Assembly: GCF_018139145.2 (NCBI RefSeq)
Contig: NC_059482.1
Location: 12,908,294 to 12,972,293 of the forward strand
DNA from: Gymnogyps californianus
Taxonomy: Eukaryota > Chordata > Aves > Accipitriformes > Cathartidae
Reading direction: 5' to 3'
DNA: 64,000 nucleotides
Shown here: one piece after another, positions 48,455 through 59,859 of the stretch
Position numbering within the stretch: the first letter of the stretch is position 1
Layout: the number at the start of each line of letters is the position of its first letter
Position numbers and translations under genes: made by a program
The notes under the pieces: model-generated
Told to the model about the DNA's origin: nothing
Seen by the model: the letters and a program-made list of their open reading frames with translations, nothing else
Databases searched by the model: none

Positions 48455-48540
48455 GTTAAGTCCAAAGCCCATTGAACTCAAATATGATTCTTTTACTGAC
48501 TCTGTTGACTTTCTTGGGCTTTCACCGAGACCTGTAGTGT
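48455..48540. repeat. Old amniote repeat fragment with inverted-repeat layout
   Basis: TCCAAAGCCCATTGAACTCA on the left mirrors GTTGACTTTCTTGGGCTTTC on the right, giving a degenerate inverted repeat. It looks like a decayed palindromic element of the type found across sauropsid genomes. Confidence 0.45.
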
Positions 48541-48769
48541 CAGCTTAAGGAACAGAATTTCACCTGTGTTACCTGATAACTTTATGCTGTGCCTCTTCTC
48601 ATTGTTGATGTAATGTAGATACAGATTCTGGTAGACACTTCTTTGTTGGGTTCTCACGTTGTCAGGTAATACACTTTAGTGCATGTTTAAGTGCTTAAGA
48701 ACCTTTAAGGACTTGGGAGTAGATGCTAAGCAGTTGTTTTTCTTAAGAGGGATGTAATGTAATACTAAT

Positions 48770-48910
48770 GACCCAACCAGGAACGGACATTTTGTTTGAT
48801 GGCATTCAATCAGGTGGAATATTTTAATTTGTTTTGGAATAATTAGAGAATTATTAATGTGATGCCAAGAAACTTTTGTTAATATTCAGAATAGTATTAA
48901 GTTATAAATA
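48770..48910. promoter_or_regulatory. AT-rich candidate regulatory block
   Basis: Homeodomain-type motifs cluster here (TGTAATACTAATGACCC, GGAATAATTAGAGAATTATT, GTTAATATTCAG) in non-repetitive sequence. Weak support. Confidence 0.2.
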
Positions 48911-51459
48911 GACGATATTATCGCAGTCAAGTGTCTGTATTGATAGGTAACAGCATTGTGTAAATTTGGCCGTTGATTCTATTCTAAAAACACACTCTTT
49001 ATCCTTACTCTTTTAGTACAAAATTACATCTCGTTATGGATAATATGTCATGTCTCCCTAAAAATGTGATCTTGATTTTCATCCCATGATGATACTTTAT
49101 TCAATAAATCAAAATCTTCCTCAACAGTTAGCAACCAACTTATTTAATGGTTATTTCTGAAATGTTGATACAGGGAATTTAGCAGTTAACAGTGTTTATA
49201 CATTCCAGAAGCATTAACAGGTTAGGTTAGTCTGGAATTCAGTAAATATCCATGAAACGTGTGGGAGAACTATACGCTATGCAGTGTCTCAGCAATCGGC
49301 TGCCAGACATCTTGTGAAATACCAAGTGTAGTAATAAAGTTTATAATGATGATATTGTCAGGAGGCACACATTGTCCACTATCACTGAAAACAGAGGGAG
49401 CAAGGCCTATCGCCCAGTGTTTAGACTGCAGCATTAGAACACTACAGATGTCCTTATCTTCTGTAGATAGTTTTGTACTGAATCAGTGGGTTTTACACAT
49501 TCTTGTGTATGAAAAAATGCTCTTCACCTTCTGAGTACTTCTGAAGAAAATAAAAGTAGGATAGTTTTTATGTATGTCAAGGTTGTTTCCCATTTCTGCA
49601 AGTTCAGTTCAGCAAAAGATCCCTAGTAAATCTGTAATTTTCCCAGTAGCTTTTTCCCTTTGGTTGCTGGTTTTCCTCTATTGCTATCTAAAATGGACAT
49701 TCTGCTAAAATCAGTAAAAATTGCCGTTTACTAGCTACAGTCTGCATGCTTATAGGCAGTTGTGTGCTGGCTGCGTTGTACCTGATCTATTTAGCAGCTG
49801 CGGGGTGGGTAACACCAAAGCAAGCCAGGACTTCTAAAACTACTAGTATTTTTTTCGTCTCTGTGCAAATAGATGACATTTTCTCAAAATGCGTCTTCAT
49901 CAGAGTTTTTTACTTTTGTTCATTATGACAAAACATGGCAAACAAAGAACATAAATTACAGCTGCAGTCTTGAAGTTTGAAGTTGCATTTTAGCCATACT
50001 ACACTGCATATTATTATTATTATCATTATTATCTTTTGGTGCTTGTATGTATGTAAATTACATTAAAAATAAGATCAAAGCAGGCATGAAATGTCAGTGA
50101 CATAAGCAGAAAAAAGATCAACAAGCTATTATGAGATATGAAAAATAAAAAAGGTGCCGTCTTTAATTTGACGGTGAACCAAAACCCACCAACTGCATAA
50201 CATGAGAATATTTTTAACAAGTACTCCCTTAAAGCTTTGTTGTGGCCATGTCCTCGATGGCATCTCAAGTCTGCCAGCAGCTCCATTATAAAATCCTCTT
50301 ATGAGGATGCAGTTTTAGATTGTTACCTAAACCTCTGCTATTTGGTATGTTGTATTATCTTGCTTTGCCTGAAAGCAGGCATGCTTTTTAAAAGATATAT
50401 ATGTTCAAACTATTTACGTTAACAAATTGTCATAAATACAGTCTTTGATATTCAGGTTCTCCTATTTTCTGGGGCCTGCTTATTAAAAATGATTTCACAA
50501 AACCTGCCTGCAGTCAAAAGTGTCTGGTAAATGCTGGTATTTTGAAGTTTAAATAGAACTTTGTACCCTACATAGTAATATATTTATTTATTATATGTGT
50601 CTTTAATGGATCCAAAACTTGAAAACACAGAGCTGAATTCAGGCATCAGAACTAGGAGTACACGGTTCAAGAAGGCCTAACTTTTATATACATACACATG
50701 TATTTTTTTCTTGGAAAAAAAAATTGCAGTGAGAGATTAGGTTCCTGAAATTAGATATATTCATAATCTGGCATAAGTCTATGTGCTGAACTAATGATTT
50801 TCCAACATATATTTGATGAAGTGTAAGAGAGTATTGGTACTCAATGAAATACATAGTTCCCTCACAGTAGTCTTTTAAATTTTTTGCTCTCATTCATATT
50901 CATTCCTAAAAAAATGTACTTCAGGGCTTTCTTACACACACTACGTATCCAGAACATACAGTTTTTAGCACAGTGTAGCTAGATGTTAGTGGGTCTGTAA
51001 ATTGCCAGCCAAAGGAGACTGGGATCATAGGAAACATCAGTATAATTTTTTGCTTTCTCTCTTTTTTCCTGAGGTAGAATAAAACTACTTAGAGAAGTAA
51101 AATTTTAGTACTGAACAGTTTTTTATTTATCCCACAGTATTGAAGGAATCAGGAAGAGGGAATCCCCGTCTGTATCCATGTGGTTGTACCAGGACATTGC
51201 TGCCATTTGATCATTATATTGCCAAAGGTAGCTTGAATCACAGTCAGGCTAATGTGCATGTGAAACTCGCAACTACAGAGCTTGCCCGTAGAAGCAAGAA
51301 TTAGAATATCTGTGCTTTCGAGTTTTCGTATTAAGTGTTATGATTTTGAACTTTCCTATTTTGACATCCTTTTGGTACTGTGTGGAATTCTGGGTTTAAG
51401 AAAAAGAGGTGTAGAAACATAATGCTGTGAATTAGGAATTCCTGATTTTTCTTGGAAGG

Positions 51460-51600
51460 GAAGTCACTGAGTTTTGTATACATTGGTTTTCAACCCATAA
51501 AATGAAGGGGGCAGAATATACCTTGCTTCACAAGAGAATTCTGAGAATTAATGCTTACATGTACAGCTTTGTAATTAAACAGTGATATATAGGTGATACT
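51460..51600 (+). repeat. Decayed MIR-like SINE fragment
   Basis: The order of CATAAAATGAAGGGGGC, ATACCTTGCTTCACAAGAGA, TGAGAATTAATGC and TACAGCTTTG follows the MIR 3' half (TGTAAAATGGGG, ACCTxCCTCACAGG, TGTGAGGATTAAATG, GTAAAGCGCTTxG). Similarity is by eye only. Confidence 0.5.
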
Positions 51601-52286
51601 TTTGAGGTGGAGTTTATAATTCAATTTTTTGTTTTGCTAGATGTGCTTAGTCTTTGCTATGGTTTGTCAGTATGTTCTTTATCATGAGTCATTCAATGTA
51701 AGATAAAGGCAGTTTAAGAAAAAGGAACTTGTATTTTAAGTTGTTGAAGGAAGGGGTCTCTTTTTTTTTTTTTAAGTTTTACAATTCAAAAACTGAAGTG
51801 GAGGTTAAACAGCTGCAAAGAAAAAAGAATCCTCTTAATAGTCAAATGATTGTAAATTAAAAAGGAAAGAAAACAAACAATCAAAAATCCTCATCAAGTT
51901 CTTTGGGAAACAGGAAAGGAAGAAAAAGTCTAAGGAAAGCCGAAACAGCTCATGTTACAGTTGTCACAATTACTCATATCCTACGCTAGAGATAGAGGAA
52001 GCTAGGTAAAAATGAGCCAAAACTGGTCTTGGATCTCGTGGATATGGCTTCTGCTCGTGTCAGTGTTTGCATCTGAGTCTCAGTTTAAAATCTGGCCTTA
52101 CTCTTTACAAGAAGCTATGTTTAATCACGTAGTTCTAAAATAAAAGAGGAAGAGATTCTGCATACCATATCAATACATAAATGGGATTATTTTTTCAGAT
52201 ATATGCAGAAAATCACAAGTCATATTTTTATTAATTATAAATATTCTTCAATTATTTATGTGATATTGTTATGCTTAGTTTTAGAC

Positions 52287-52315
52287 AATTTCAGGAAAAT
52301 ACTTTTCCTGAAATT
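52287..52315. repeat. Perfect inverted repeat, 13-bp arms, 3-nt loop
   Basis: AATTTCAGGAAAA (52287-52299) is followed by TAC and its exact reverse complement TTTTCCTGAAATT. The TTTCAGGAA half-site resembles a STAT-type motif (TTCnnnGAA is not perfect). It could also be a decayed MITE. Confidence 0.9.
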
Positions 52316-52319
52316 CTTT

Positions 52320-55300
52320 CAAATTATACTTCTTAGTATATTCAATTAAATGTATATTTTGCAGACGAACAGTACGACCCTTATTTATTAGTTAGCTCAC
52401 TGATTGCATTGAGACTACTTACATGATTGCTGAACAGGGTTTGCTCCTCTGAAAATTACACTTCATGGACAACATACACAAATATTCTTGTAGACTTTAT
52501 GTACACATATAACAAGAAGCATAATTTATATGTCGTGATAGAACGATCTGCCTGTTTGTACAGAGAGAGAGACAGCTTGTATATACATGCATGCAATGTT
52601 TTGTAACAATCTTTATTAGGTACCTGTGTAATGTACTAAAAAGTGAACCCCCTAATTCGCCATTGTCCTGGGAGTAATCTTAATATTCCAGTTTGTAAAG
52701 AGCTTTGGATACTTGGCATTTCAGTAACTGCTGCATCATGGACAAGTTTTTTACTTCTTCCCATAAATACCCCACAATTATGCCACTTGAAGCCCAAGTC
52801 AGTCGAGAAACAGTCAAAAAGTAGCTCATAAGTAGCTCTGATACTAATTAGCCTTAGCATTTGTGTGTAAAGAGATATGTTAAGTAATTTTGTAGCATGT
52901 ATTATTTATAGCATTTTTTTTCCTTTTAAGTCTTAACACAGTTCTGTGCATAGGCATTTGACAATAGTCCCATTAAAATGGTTAAAAACATTCCTAAAAT
53001 GAGTTGTAGAAAACTGTGTGGTATCTGTAAAATCTATGATAATGTGGCTTAGAACAGAAGTTTTGTCATATTTGGTTCAGATGATCCTAACACCCATGTG
53101 TGGTTTTGAATATACACACAAGTACCTACTCTGTGTGTACTCAGTTTCTGTTTTTAACATTTGTTTCCCTTCCACCCTCTATTCTGATTATTTACTGTAA
53201 AGCAGTCTTTGTTTCATTGATTTGTCTGTCTACCAAAGAATAAAGTTTGCTCTTCTCACACACACATCTGTCAGTGCTGTACCAAGAGTCAATCCCACTA
53301 GAGAAAAATTGAAGAAATGAAAACAAATAAGTTATAAAATAAAGTGACGATAATGTGCAGTAGCATAAAGATTGCTTTGGGCTGCTTTTGAAAAAGACAG
53401 CTAATGACTTGCCCTGTTGGATGGTATGGGAAGGGTGCGGGTCACGTCTCCACGCTTCATGCAGGAGGGGAAGAAAGGCAGTGCAAGCTGGAGGTCAGCA
53501 ATGGAGGGAGCACAGAGCTGCCTTTTAATTGCACCTTTTTCCCTCCACTCTGACTCGGGACGAGTCGCAGTACAGGCAAAATTCTGCATGTTTACAGTGT
53601 GTAGCTCCTTGTAAATAAGGTTATCGCGGGGATTAGAGTACTGTGAGTCAGGCTGCTAGAATCAGGCCCAGAAGTATTAGCGTGTTTTACTGTATTTCAT
53701 GTTGCTGCAGACTGATGTTTGTGAATCTTCTAAACTCCTCAGGAAAAAAAAATACAACTGCAGAATATTTCAAAGTGTACATTTTTCTTTAAAAAAAAGT
53801 TTTCTTTTTCAAACAAATTATCTATGCAGTAGAATTTCAATAACAAGCACATATGTGAAAATGTATTTACACAGACAACTGGTAGCGTGTGTGTTTAACA
53901 TTTATGAATACTGGCCTAATGCGGCTGAAGTATTCAAGTCTCTTTTTAAGATTGTAATTGAAGTAACATGATATAAATGTAAACTTTAGCTTAGAGCACA
54001 CAGAGCATACAAGACAGTTTGACACCTTCATTTCAGCAGTAAGAAATTACCATTGTCTCTTGTTTCTTGCTTCTAGCTTATATGACCAAGCCAAAAAAGT
54101 AATTACACAATTAGGGTTGACATACTGGTTCCTGTAATATTTTTTCCCGTAGTTTTTTGGTGGCTTATTTCTACTTCAGATTTTCCAGTCCTTTGTAATT
54201 CATACCAAGATGTCCATTTTCATCGCAACAAATTTACTCATGAAGATTGCAAGTCTTGCATAATTTAATGATGAAAAGGCAGCATTTCATTTTCTCCAAA
54301 TGTAGTTATTTGTAGATTAAAGATAAACATTTGTGGAGCTAATATGGTTTTTGTAGGAACTTTGTCACCAGCTTGAACAATGAATTGTTACGTACAGGAA
54401 TGGAAAAATATTTCTGTGTAAATAATTACAGGATTATGCATTTTAAAAAGAAGGATATGCAGCAACGTGCAAGGGCTGATCTGCAAGGGAACCACTCTCC
54501 ATAGGTCAGGTAACATTTAGTTTCCTGTATTCTGCATGTATAGAATTGGAGTTATTGACGTTTTTCCAGTTCTTGGTGACACTTGGTAGTGAGCACAGTT
54601 CAGTGTCTCTTGGGGCCGGGGGGCCCTCGGACTAGCTCCAGGTATTCAACAAGAGCAGGTCAGATGAAAAGCAGCCCTACTACTCATCTTGTACTCGGCT
54701 CAGCTTGTTTTCCTGTGTCTGTTCCTCATTTCTGGGGTGTGTAATGCAGTTCCAGAGTCCTGTAATTCTGTACCTTAAGACTTGCCCTCTCCAGGAATAT
54801 TCTGGGACAGTTGTGCTTTATCACTTGCTTAATTATGTAGTTACGCTTGGGACTTTTCTGGGATGATGTAAAAGCAGTGCTATATGCTGTTGTTAATCTG
54901 TTCTCTGAGGCTTTTTGATTAAAAAAAAAAAATTAAAAATCTGTGCTTTTTGACCATTCCTACACCGTATCTTAATCCTCAGAACAGAATGATAATGGGC
55001 CAGAGATGCTTGTCGAGTTTAGGTGCAGGGTTAGACAACTGCTGCAGATTCAAGTTGTCTTTTGCTACTGCAGCTAAACTGGCTGTTCAGATTTCTTGTT
55101 GTGAGGTTTCCTTGCATTTGATCTGGACACAGGAGCTTCATCTCATCTTGGAGCCTAGTCTGTCATTATATAAAATACAATGGAGGGCTGGGAAGGAAGT
55201 GTAGTGAGTTTGCTGGTGACAAGCCAAGTGGAGGGGGTTTGCCAAGTATTAATCATTTGTATAAAGCTGCATCCACTGTTCAGCCAAATGAATCTGTTCT

Positions 55301-57000
55301 GCCTTGGTTTCTCACAGTGACAGCATCAAGATATTAGTAGTTTTGTAATAAAGTTGTCTTTTTACATGCTCTTTAAATTCTTGCTGCCTCCTTGTGTGTC
55401 CAGTACCCCTAGGAAGGGACTTTTCATCTCCTCGAATTTCCCTGTATGAGTTTCCCGGTTAGGGAAGATTACTATTTTATACTTACAAGTATAAAATAGA
55501 CTTTGTGCTTTTTAAAATTAATTCTTCCTCTCCCACTCCTCCTCTCTGAGATGTCACTGGGTTGCAGTATCTTTTCTGCAAATCAAGGCTTCTGACTTCC
55601 AGCAGTACTGTGTTACAGGGAGCATTTCTACACGAAAAGACAAAAGGAGAAGGATGCTTCTGGTAATGGGCTACTGCTGTTTCAGCCAGTTATTCTTTTA
55701 ACTAGAAAATGAGAGTACACATAGAGGCTATTAAATCATTAATTACAGCATGTACTTCTTTCTCTAAACACAGGCAAAACACAGTTAAGAAGAAATAACT
55801 TTCCCTAATTTTGAAACTAAGTGCAGGATGTGAGATATCAAGCAGGAGCTGTGCACGAAGTTGTATTTTTTTCTGATGGAGTTTATACCAGCATTTTCCT
55901 TAATTATTCTTGATGTTTTGCCCATTATACCATTAGCTTCTTCAGAGGACAAAGATAAGTTGCCAGTATCCACAAGAGCAAAGTGTGAAAGCATTTAATT
56001 ATTGATATCTTAGTAACCAAGCTTCCAAAGTGACATTGTCAAAATCCATAATGATCAGGCAGAAAATGTATCAGCTTGTTGTTGAAAAATATGGCTCAGA
56101 CTGTGTGGGATCTGAACATGCACAATCCCAAGAAATTAAACCACCAGTTCCCTGCATTTCCAGTATGTAACTGCTTTACCAGCACTTTCCGCTCCTGAAA
56201 ATTCTTATTGTTAATGTTCTCCTCATTCTTCATTTTAATTTTAGCCTTTTCTTGATTGTTAATCTAATACATACGTTTCACTAAATGAACTCATGCTTTT
56301 TCACTAGGTGGATCTGTAAATCAGTTAAACGGTCAAGCAGAGTCTAACATAATACTAGCTAGCTCGATATTCTCCATCTCTTTAAAACACAGGTTTCATT
56401 AACAGAATATACTTGGTAGTGGTTTTGTATTTTCTTTGTATTGTATTATATTTTCTTTGTATCTTGAATTAAGGTTTTCTTTTCTCCCTCCTGCTGAAAG
56501 CTGTGGGAAGAGTGCACAACTCTGGGAAAAATCATTCCTGTGCACTGAATTTCTGGTTGCAGCCTCCTGGAGCAGGAGCCGGGGGCTGTTGTCCAGATCC
56601 TAAGAGGTGGAGGGTCCACGGGGAGGTAAAGCAGCACCCAAGAGAAGCTGCAAGTGCCAGCTCTCAGAGCGTTGTCACTGTCTGTCCCTGCTGCTGCTGT
56701 GTTCCCGGTCCTCTGCCCTCCTGCCTGGGCAAGAGCGAAGGATGGCAAGCATGCAGGGAGAAGAGGACGTGTAACGTTGGCTTTGCCAGCATCGTGTCCT
56801 GTGGATTCACACCTGGCAGCCTGCCACGTGTCATGTAAGGTCACTCCCGGGAAAAGGGCTGCGTGGCGACTGACACCTTTCTCAAGCCGATGTAGTTTCG
56901 CAAACCCAGTGATCTTCGGCTATGCCCTGTGTTTCCAGAATGGGTTTCACACAGGTTTCTTTGGGTCATGCCATTGTGGTGTTGCCGTATTGCTCCTCTT
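52320..57000. other. Intron 1 stretch, mostly featureless
   Basis: AT-rich single-copy DNA. The inverted repeat at 55472-55499 is the only clear structure. A GC-richer patch at 56500-56850 has overlapping open frames up to about 140 codons on both strands, none recognised. Confidence 0.5.
55472..55499. repeat. Perfect inverted repeat, 13-bp arms, 2-nt centre
   Basis: CTATTTTATACTT is followed by AC and its exact reverse complement AAGTATAAAATAG. The 28-bp near-palindrome is AT-rich and could form a cruciform or act as a symmetric protein site. Confidence 0.9.
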
Positions 57001-57018
57001 TCCTCACCTCTTCTGTAG

Positions 57019-57072
57019 CATAGCTGTCTACCTGCCGCTTGAGCACATGATAGCTGAGACCTCAGGGAGCAA
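57019..57072 (+). other. 54-nt exon-like segment in intron 1
   Basis: The acceptor TCCTCACCTCTTCTGTAG ends at 57018 and GCAA|GTAAGTTT follows base 57072. Joined to exon 1 it would give an immediate in-frame TAG after codon 14, so it could only truncate the protein or belong to a non-coding transcript. Confidence 0.15.
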
Positions 57073-58407
57073 GTAAGTTTGTAAACAAATAAACCAGAAA
57101 AGTTATCTGAATATATATTGAAATAATTGAAAGTTACTTGAGTATATATTTAGTATACAGCCAAATTAAAAAAATAAAATAAAATTCCCTTGCTGAAGTG
57201 CTATTTACCATTAATATATTTAATTAAAAGATACTTCTGTGTTCCATTTTTCACTCTCTCACAGGTGCCAGAGCTTTCATGTTTATTAATAGCATTAGAT
57301 CAAATAATGCAGATGTTTGATTTCAGACACTGGGATATGTTGCAGGTTAATCTTTCTAGAAGGATATACTAACACCATTTTGGCTTCCTTTGTGCCATGA
57401 AGTGTTTTATGAACTACTTTCAAAATAGGGATACTAGTGTAAGAAAAAATTACATTTCAAATTTGCTTCTGCTTTGAAGGTTTTTTCTAATTCTGTTTCC
57501 AACAATGGATCTGAATGTGTGAGATATCCCTATAAAATTGTTACATTATAGGATATGTATTTCATAGAGACAAAGCTGTTTAGGATTCTTTTCTTCCATA
57601 TACTAGAGGTTTTAATTTCTTTATTGAGTGATTATGTCTCACAGCTTAAATAGCTTAAATGTGGGTATTTAATTTGTGCCGCAGTGCTCTTTCTGAACTT
57701 GCTGTTGTTACAGGTATAGAGGGGTACTTATAAAATGAGAGGTCACTACTGCAATACTCACGTACAGCTACTGCAAGGCAAACAGTGTAAAAGGTGTTTC
57801 TATACAGCATGTAGCACAGCAGGTAACTGGAAATAATATTTTTTGGCTTTTGGCAAATAATGTTCAAGAATTGTGATTTATTTAATTATTCTTTTTTTTT
57901 TAAACAGGTAATTGATGATGCCTGTGTAATGTTTAGGGACATCTCATCAGCATTTGTTTTAACTATCCCTGTGAGAAAAATACTCTCATAAAATTATTTC
58001 TTTGCTTTCTCTCACACTGAAATGTCAGAATCAGCTCATTATCCAGGATCATTCTTTGCATACCCCCAGAGGTTTACTTTCTTCATGATCTCCTAAATGA
58101 ATAGTACGATGTACTTTTCACCAAAAGCAAATATGGCCCTTGTTTGTTAAACTTCATCCCTTTTCCCTACCTCTCCAGTTTTCTTTGAACCTGTAGCGTC
58201 TAAAAGATTTGTAATTGATGCCATATGGGTAATGCTATGTGGTAAAGGAATGGACTATACATAGAATCTAACAGCAGTTATCATTTCTGCATTATTTCTC
58301 ATGTTTCCTTTGATGTCCTGTATCTTGATAGAGTGTGGGGGTATTATGACAACTCTTTATGTTTGAACTTACTGTTATTCTTTATGTTTATTGCAGTGGT
58401 AACCAGA

Positions 58408-58505
58408 GGCCTTGCTCAGAACCAGGGTCCTCTTGTACTAAATACAGTTGAAAAGCATATAAGGATGTGGGCCTTGCCTTGAAGAGCTCACAGGATAATT
58501 TAGTC
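58408..58505 (-). repeat. Decayed amniote repeat, same family as 11670-11895
   Basis: AACCAGGGTCCTCTTGTACT..., AATACAGTTGAAAAGCATAT and GCCTTGAAGAGCTCACAGGA match, in the same order and spacing, the left half of the 11670-11895 element. The MIR-type right half is missing or too decayed to see. Confidence 0.55.
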
Positions 58506-58911
58506 AACGTTATTTAATTTTCTCAAAATATTGCCTTTTTTTCTTACTTATCAAAAATAAAACCAGTTTATATAACATCACGTAAGGTGAGGTAGGCTGT
58601 TTTGACAGTGCCCGTTGCCTCAGCAAAACTTCCTGCAGGGTTTTTGTGCCACATTCAGGAGTTCATTACCTGGCCGTAAAACTGTTGGCTGAACACCGGT
58701 AGAAGACAATTGGAAAATCCTGTGTTAACTGCTATAATTTTTTAGCCAATTCTAAAGGATTTTGGTACTCAAATCTCATTTTAATTTCACTAGGAATTGG
58801 GCACTTAACTTCCAGGTACCTTTGAAAATATCAACTTCAAAGCAAAAAGGCAGTCTTTAAAATTATATAAATAAAGGTGAGGTTTACTAGTTTTAGATGA
58901 ATGGTTATGTT

Positions 58912-58956
58912 CATGCAGTTTATAAAAAAGGATCTTGATTTTTATAAACTGTCATG
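58912..58956. repeat. Inverted repeat, 13-bp perfect core extended to about 17 bp
   Basis: CAGTTTATAAAAA (58916-58928) pairs exactly with TTTTTATAAACTG (58939-58951). CATG on both outer sides extends the stem with one bulged base. The loop is about 10 nt. A transcript would fold into a short hairpin, shorter than a typical microRNA precursor. Confidence 0.85.
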
Positions 58957-59628
58957 TTTCAGTTCTTGCTGTGCACGTTGTTTGAGTAAAGTGTGGAAGG
59001 TAATTTTATTTTAAACAAAAAAGCTTGGCTTGTGTAAGTATGGCGGTACAAATTCACTAATCATTGCTGTCGAGGCCCTACTTGGAGTAACACTGGGTGG
59101 CTGAAGGATGTAGCTCCGGTGCTTGCTCAGGAAATGAGCATACTGCAGGCAGGCGGAGATGGGAACCGTGCAGATGCGCTCGCTCTCTCCGCACCTTTTA
59201 GTTCCTGGTGGACAAAGCTGAACCTGACCCACAGCGCAGGATGCTGTTTCTCCTGCGTTCCTTAGAAGGCAGATGGAATGAAATAGGCTGAAATCAGTGT
59301 GTTTCTGTTGAGAACTGAAATCCATCTGATGATGGATTTATCAGTGGTGTTAGCGTCACAGAAAACCTGAAAAAGTTGAAGTGTTGAGTTAGTAAGGACC
59401 AGCATTTCCAACAATGAGCACAGGAGAATATGCAGACTTTTTGTCACCTTTGTCACATGCTCTTTTTGGCATGAGGAGGCCACCTGCAGCAGTTGCAGAT
59501 TATGCATGCTGTATATTGATTTTTTTTCCCTACGTACTTTCAATATGTCAACAATAACTGCACTTGTGTAGCTTATTACTACAGATGATTGCAAAGAATT
59601 TCTTAAGCATTAATTAATTATAACATCC

Positions 59629-59695
59629 CAATATGAAAGCCAAATTCTGCATTAGTATGCAATTACATTAAAATCGGTGGAGCTGCTTTTAAACC
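59629..59695 (+). repeat. Old amniote repeat fragment
   Basis: GCCAAATTCTGCATTAGTAT followed by TTAAAATCGGTGGAGCTGC resembles the same palindromic element type as at 17612 and 48455. Decay makes the boundaries approximate. Confidence 0.4.
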
Positions 59696-59744
59696 TACAA
59701 GGAACTTGACCCAAAGGTGTATAATGGGGCTTATTGGTTATTGC

Positions 59745-59850
59745 AGTAATTATAGGGAAAGAGAAGGTGAAAGGGATGCAATGGGTTGGCTGAAGTCATA
59801 CAGCAAATCAGAGCTTGGGATAAACTTGAGAATCCTGGCTCTCATTACAA
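59745..59850 (-). repeat. Decayed MIR-like repeat fragment
   Basis: GGCTGAAGTCATACAGCAAA, then TCAGAGCTTGGGATAAACTT and GAGAATCCTGGCTCTCA, follow the reverse complement of the MIR core and tRNA-derived part (CAAGGTCACACAGC... GGGATTCGAACCCAGG). Divergence is high, so this is an ancient copy. Confidence 0.5.
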
Positions 59851-59859
59851 ATTTTTTAC

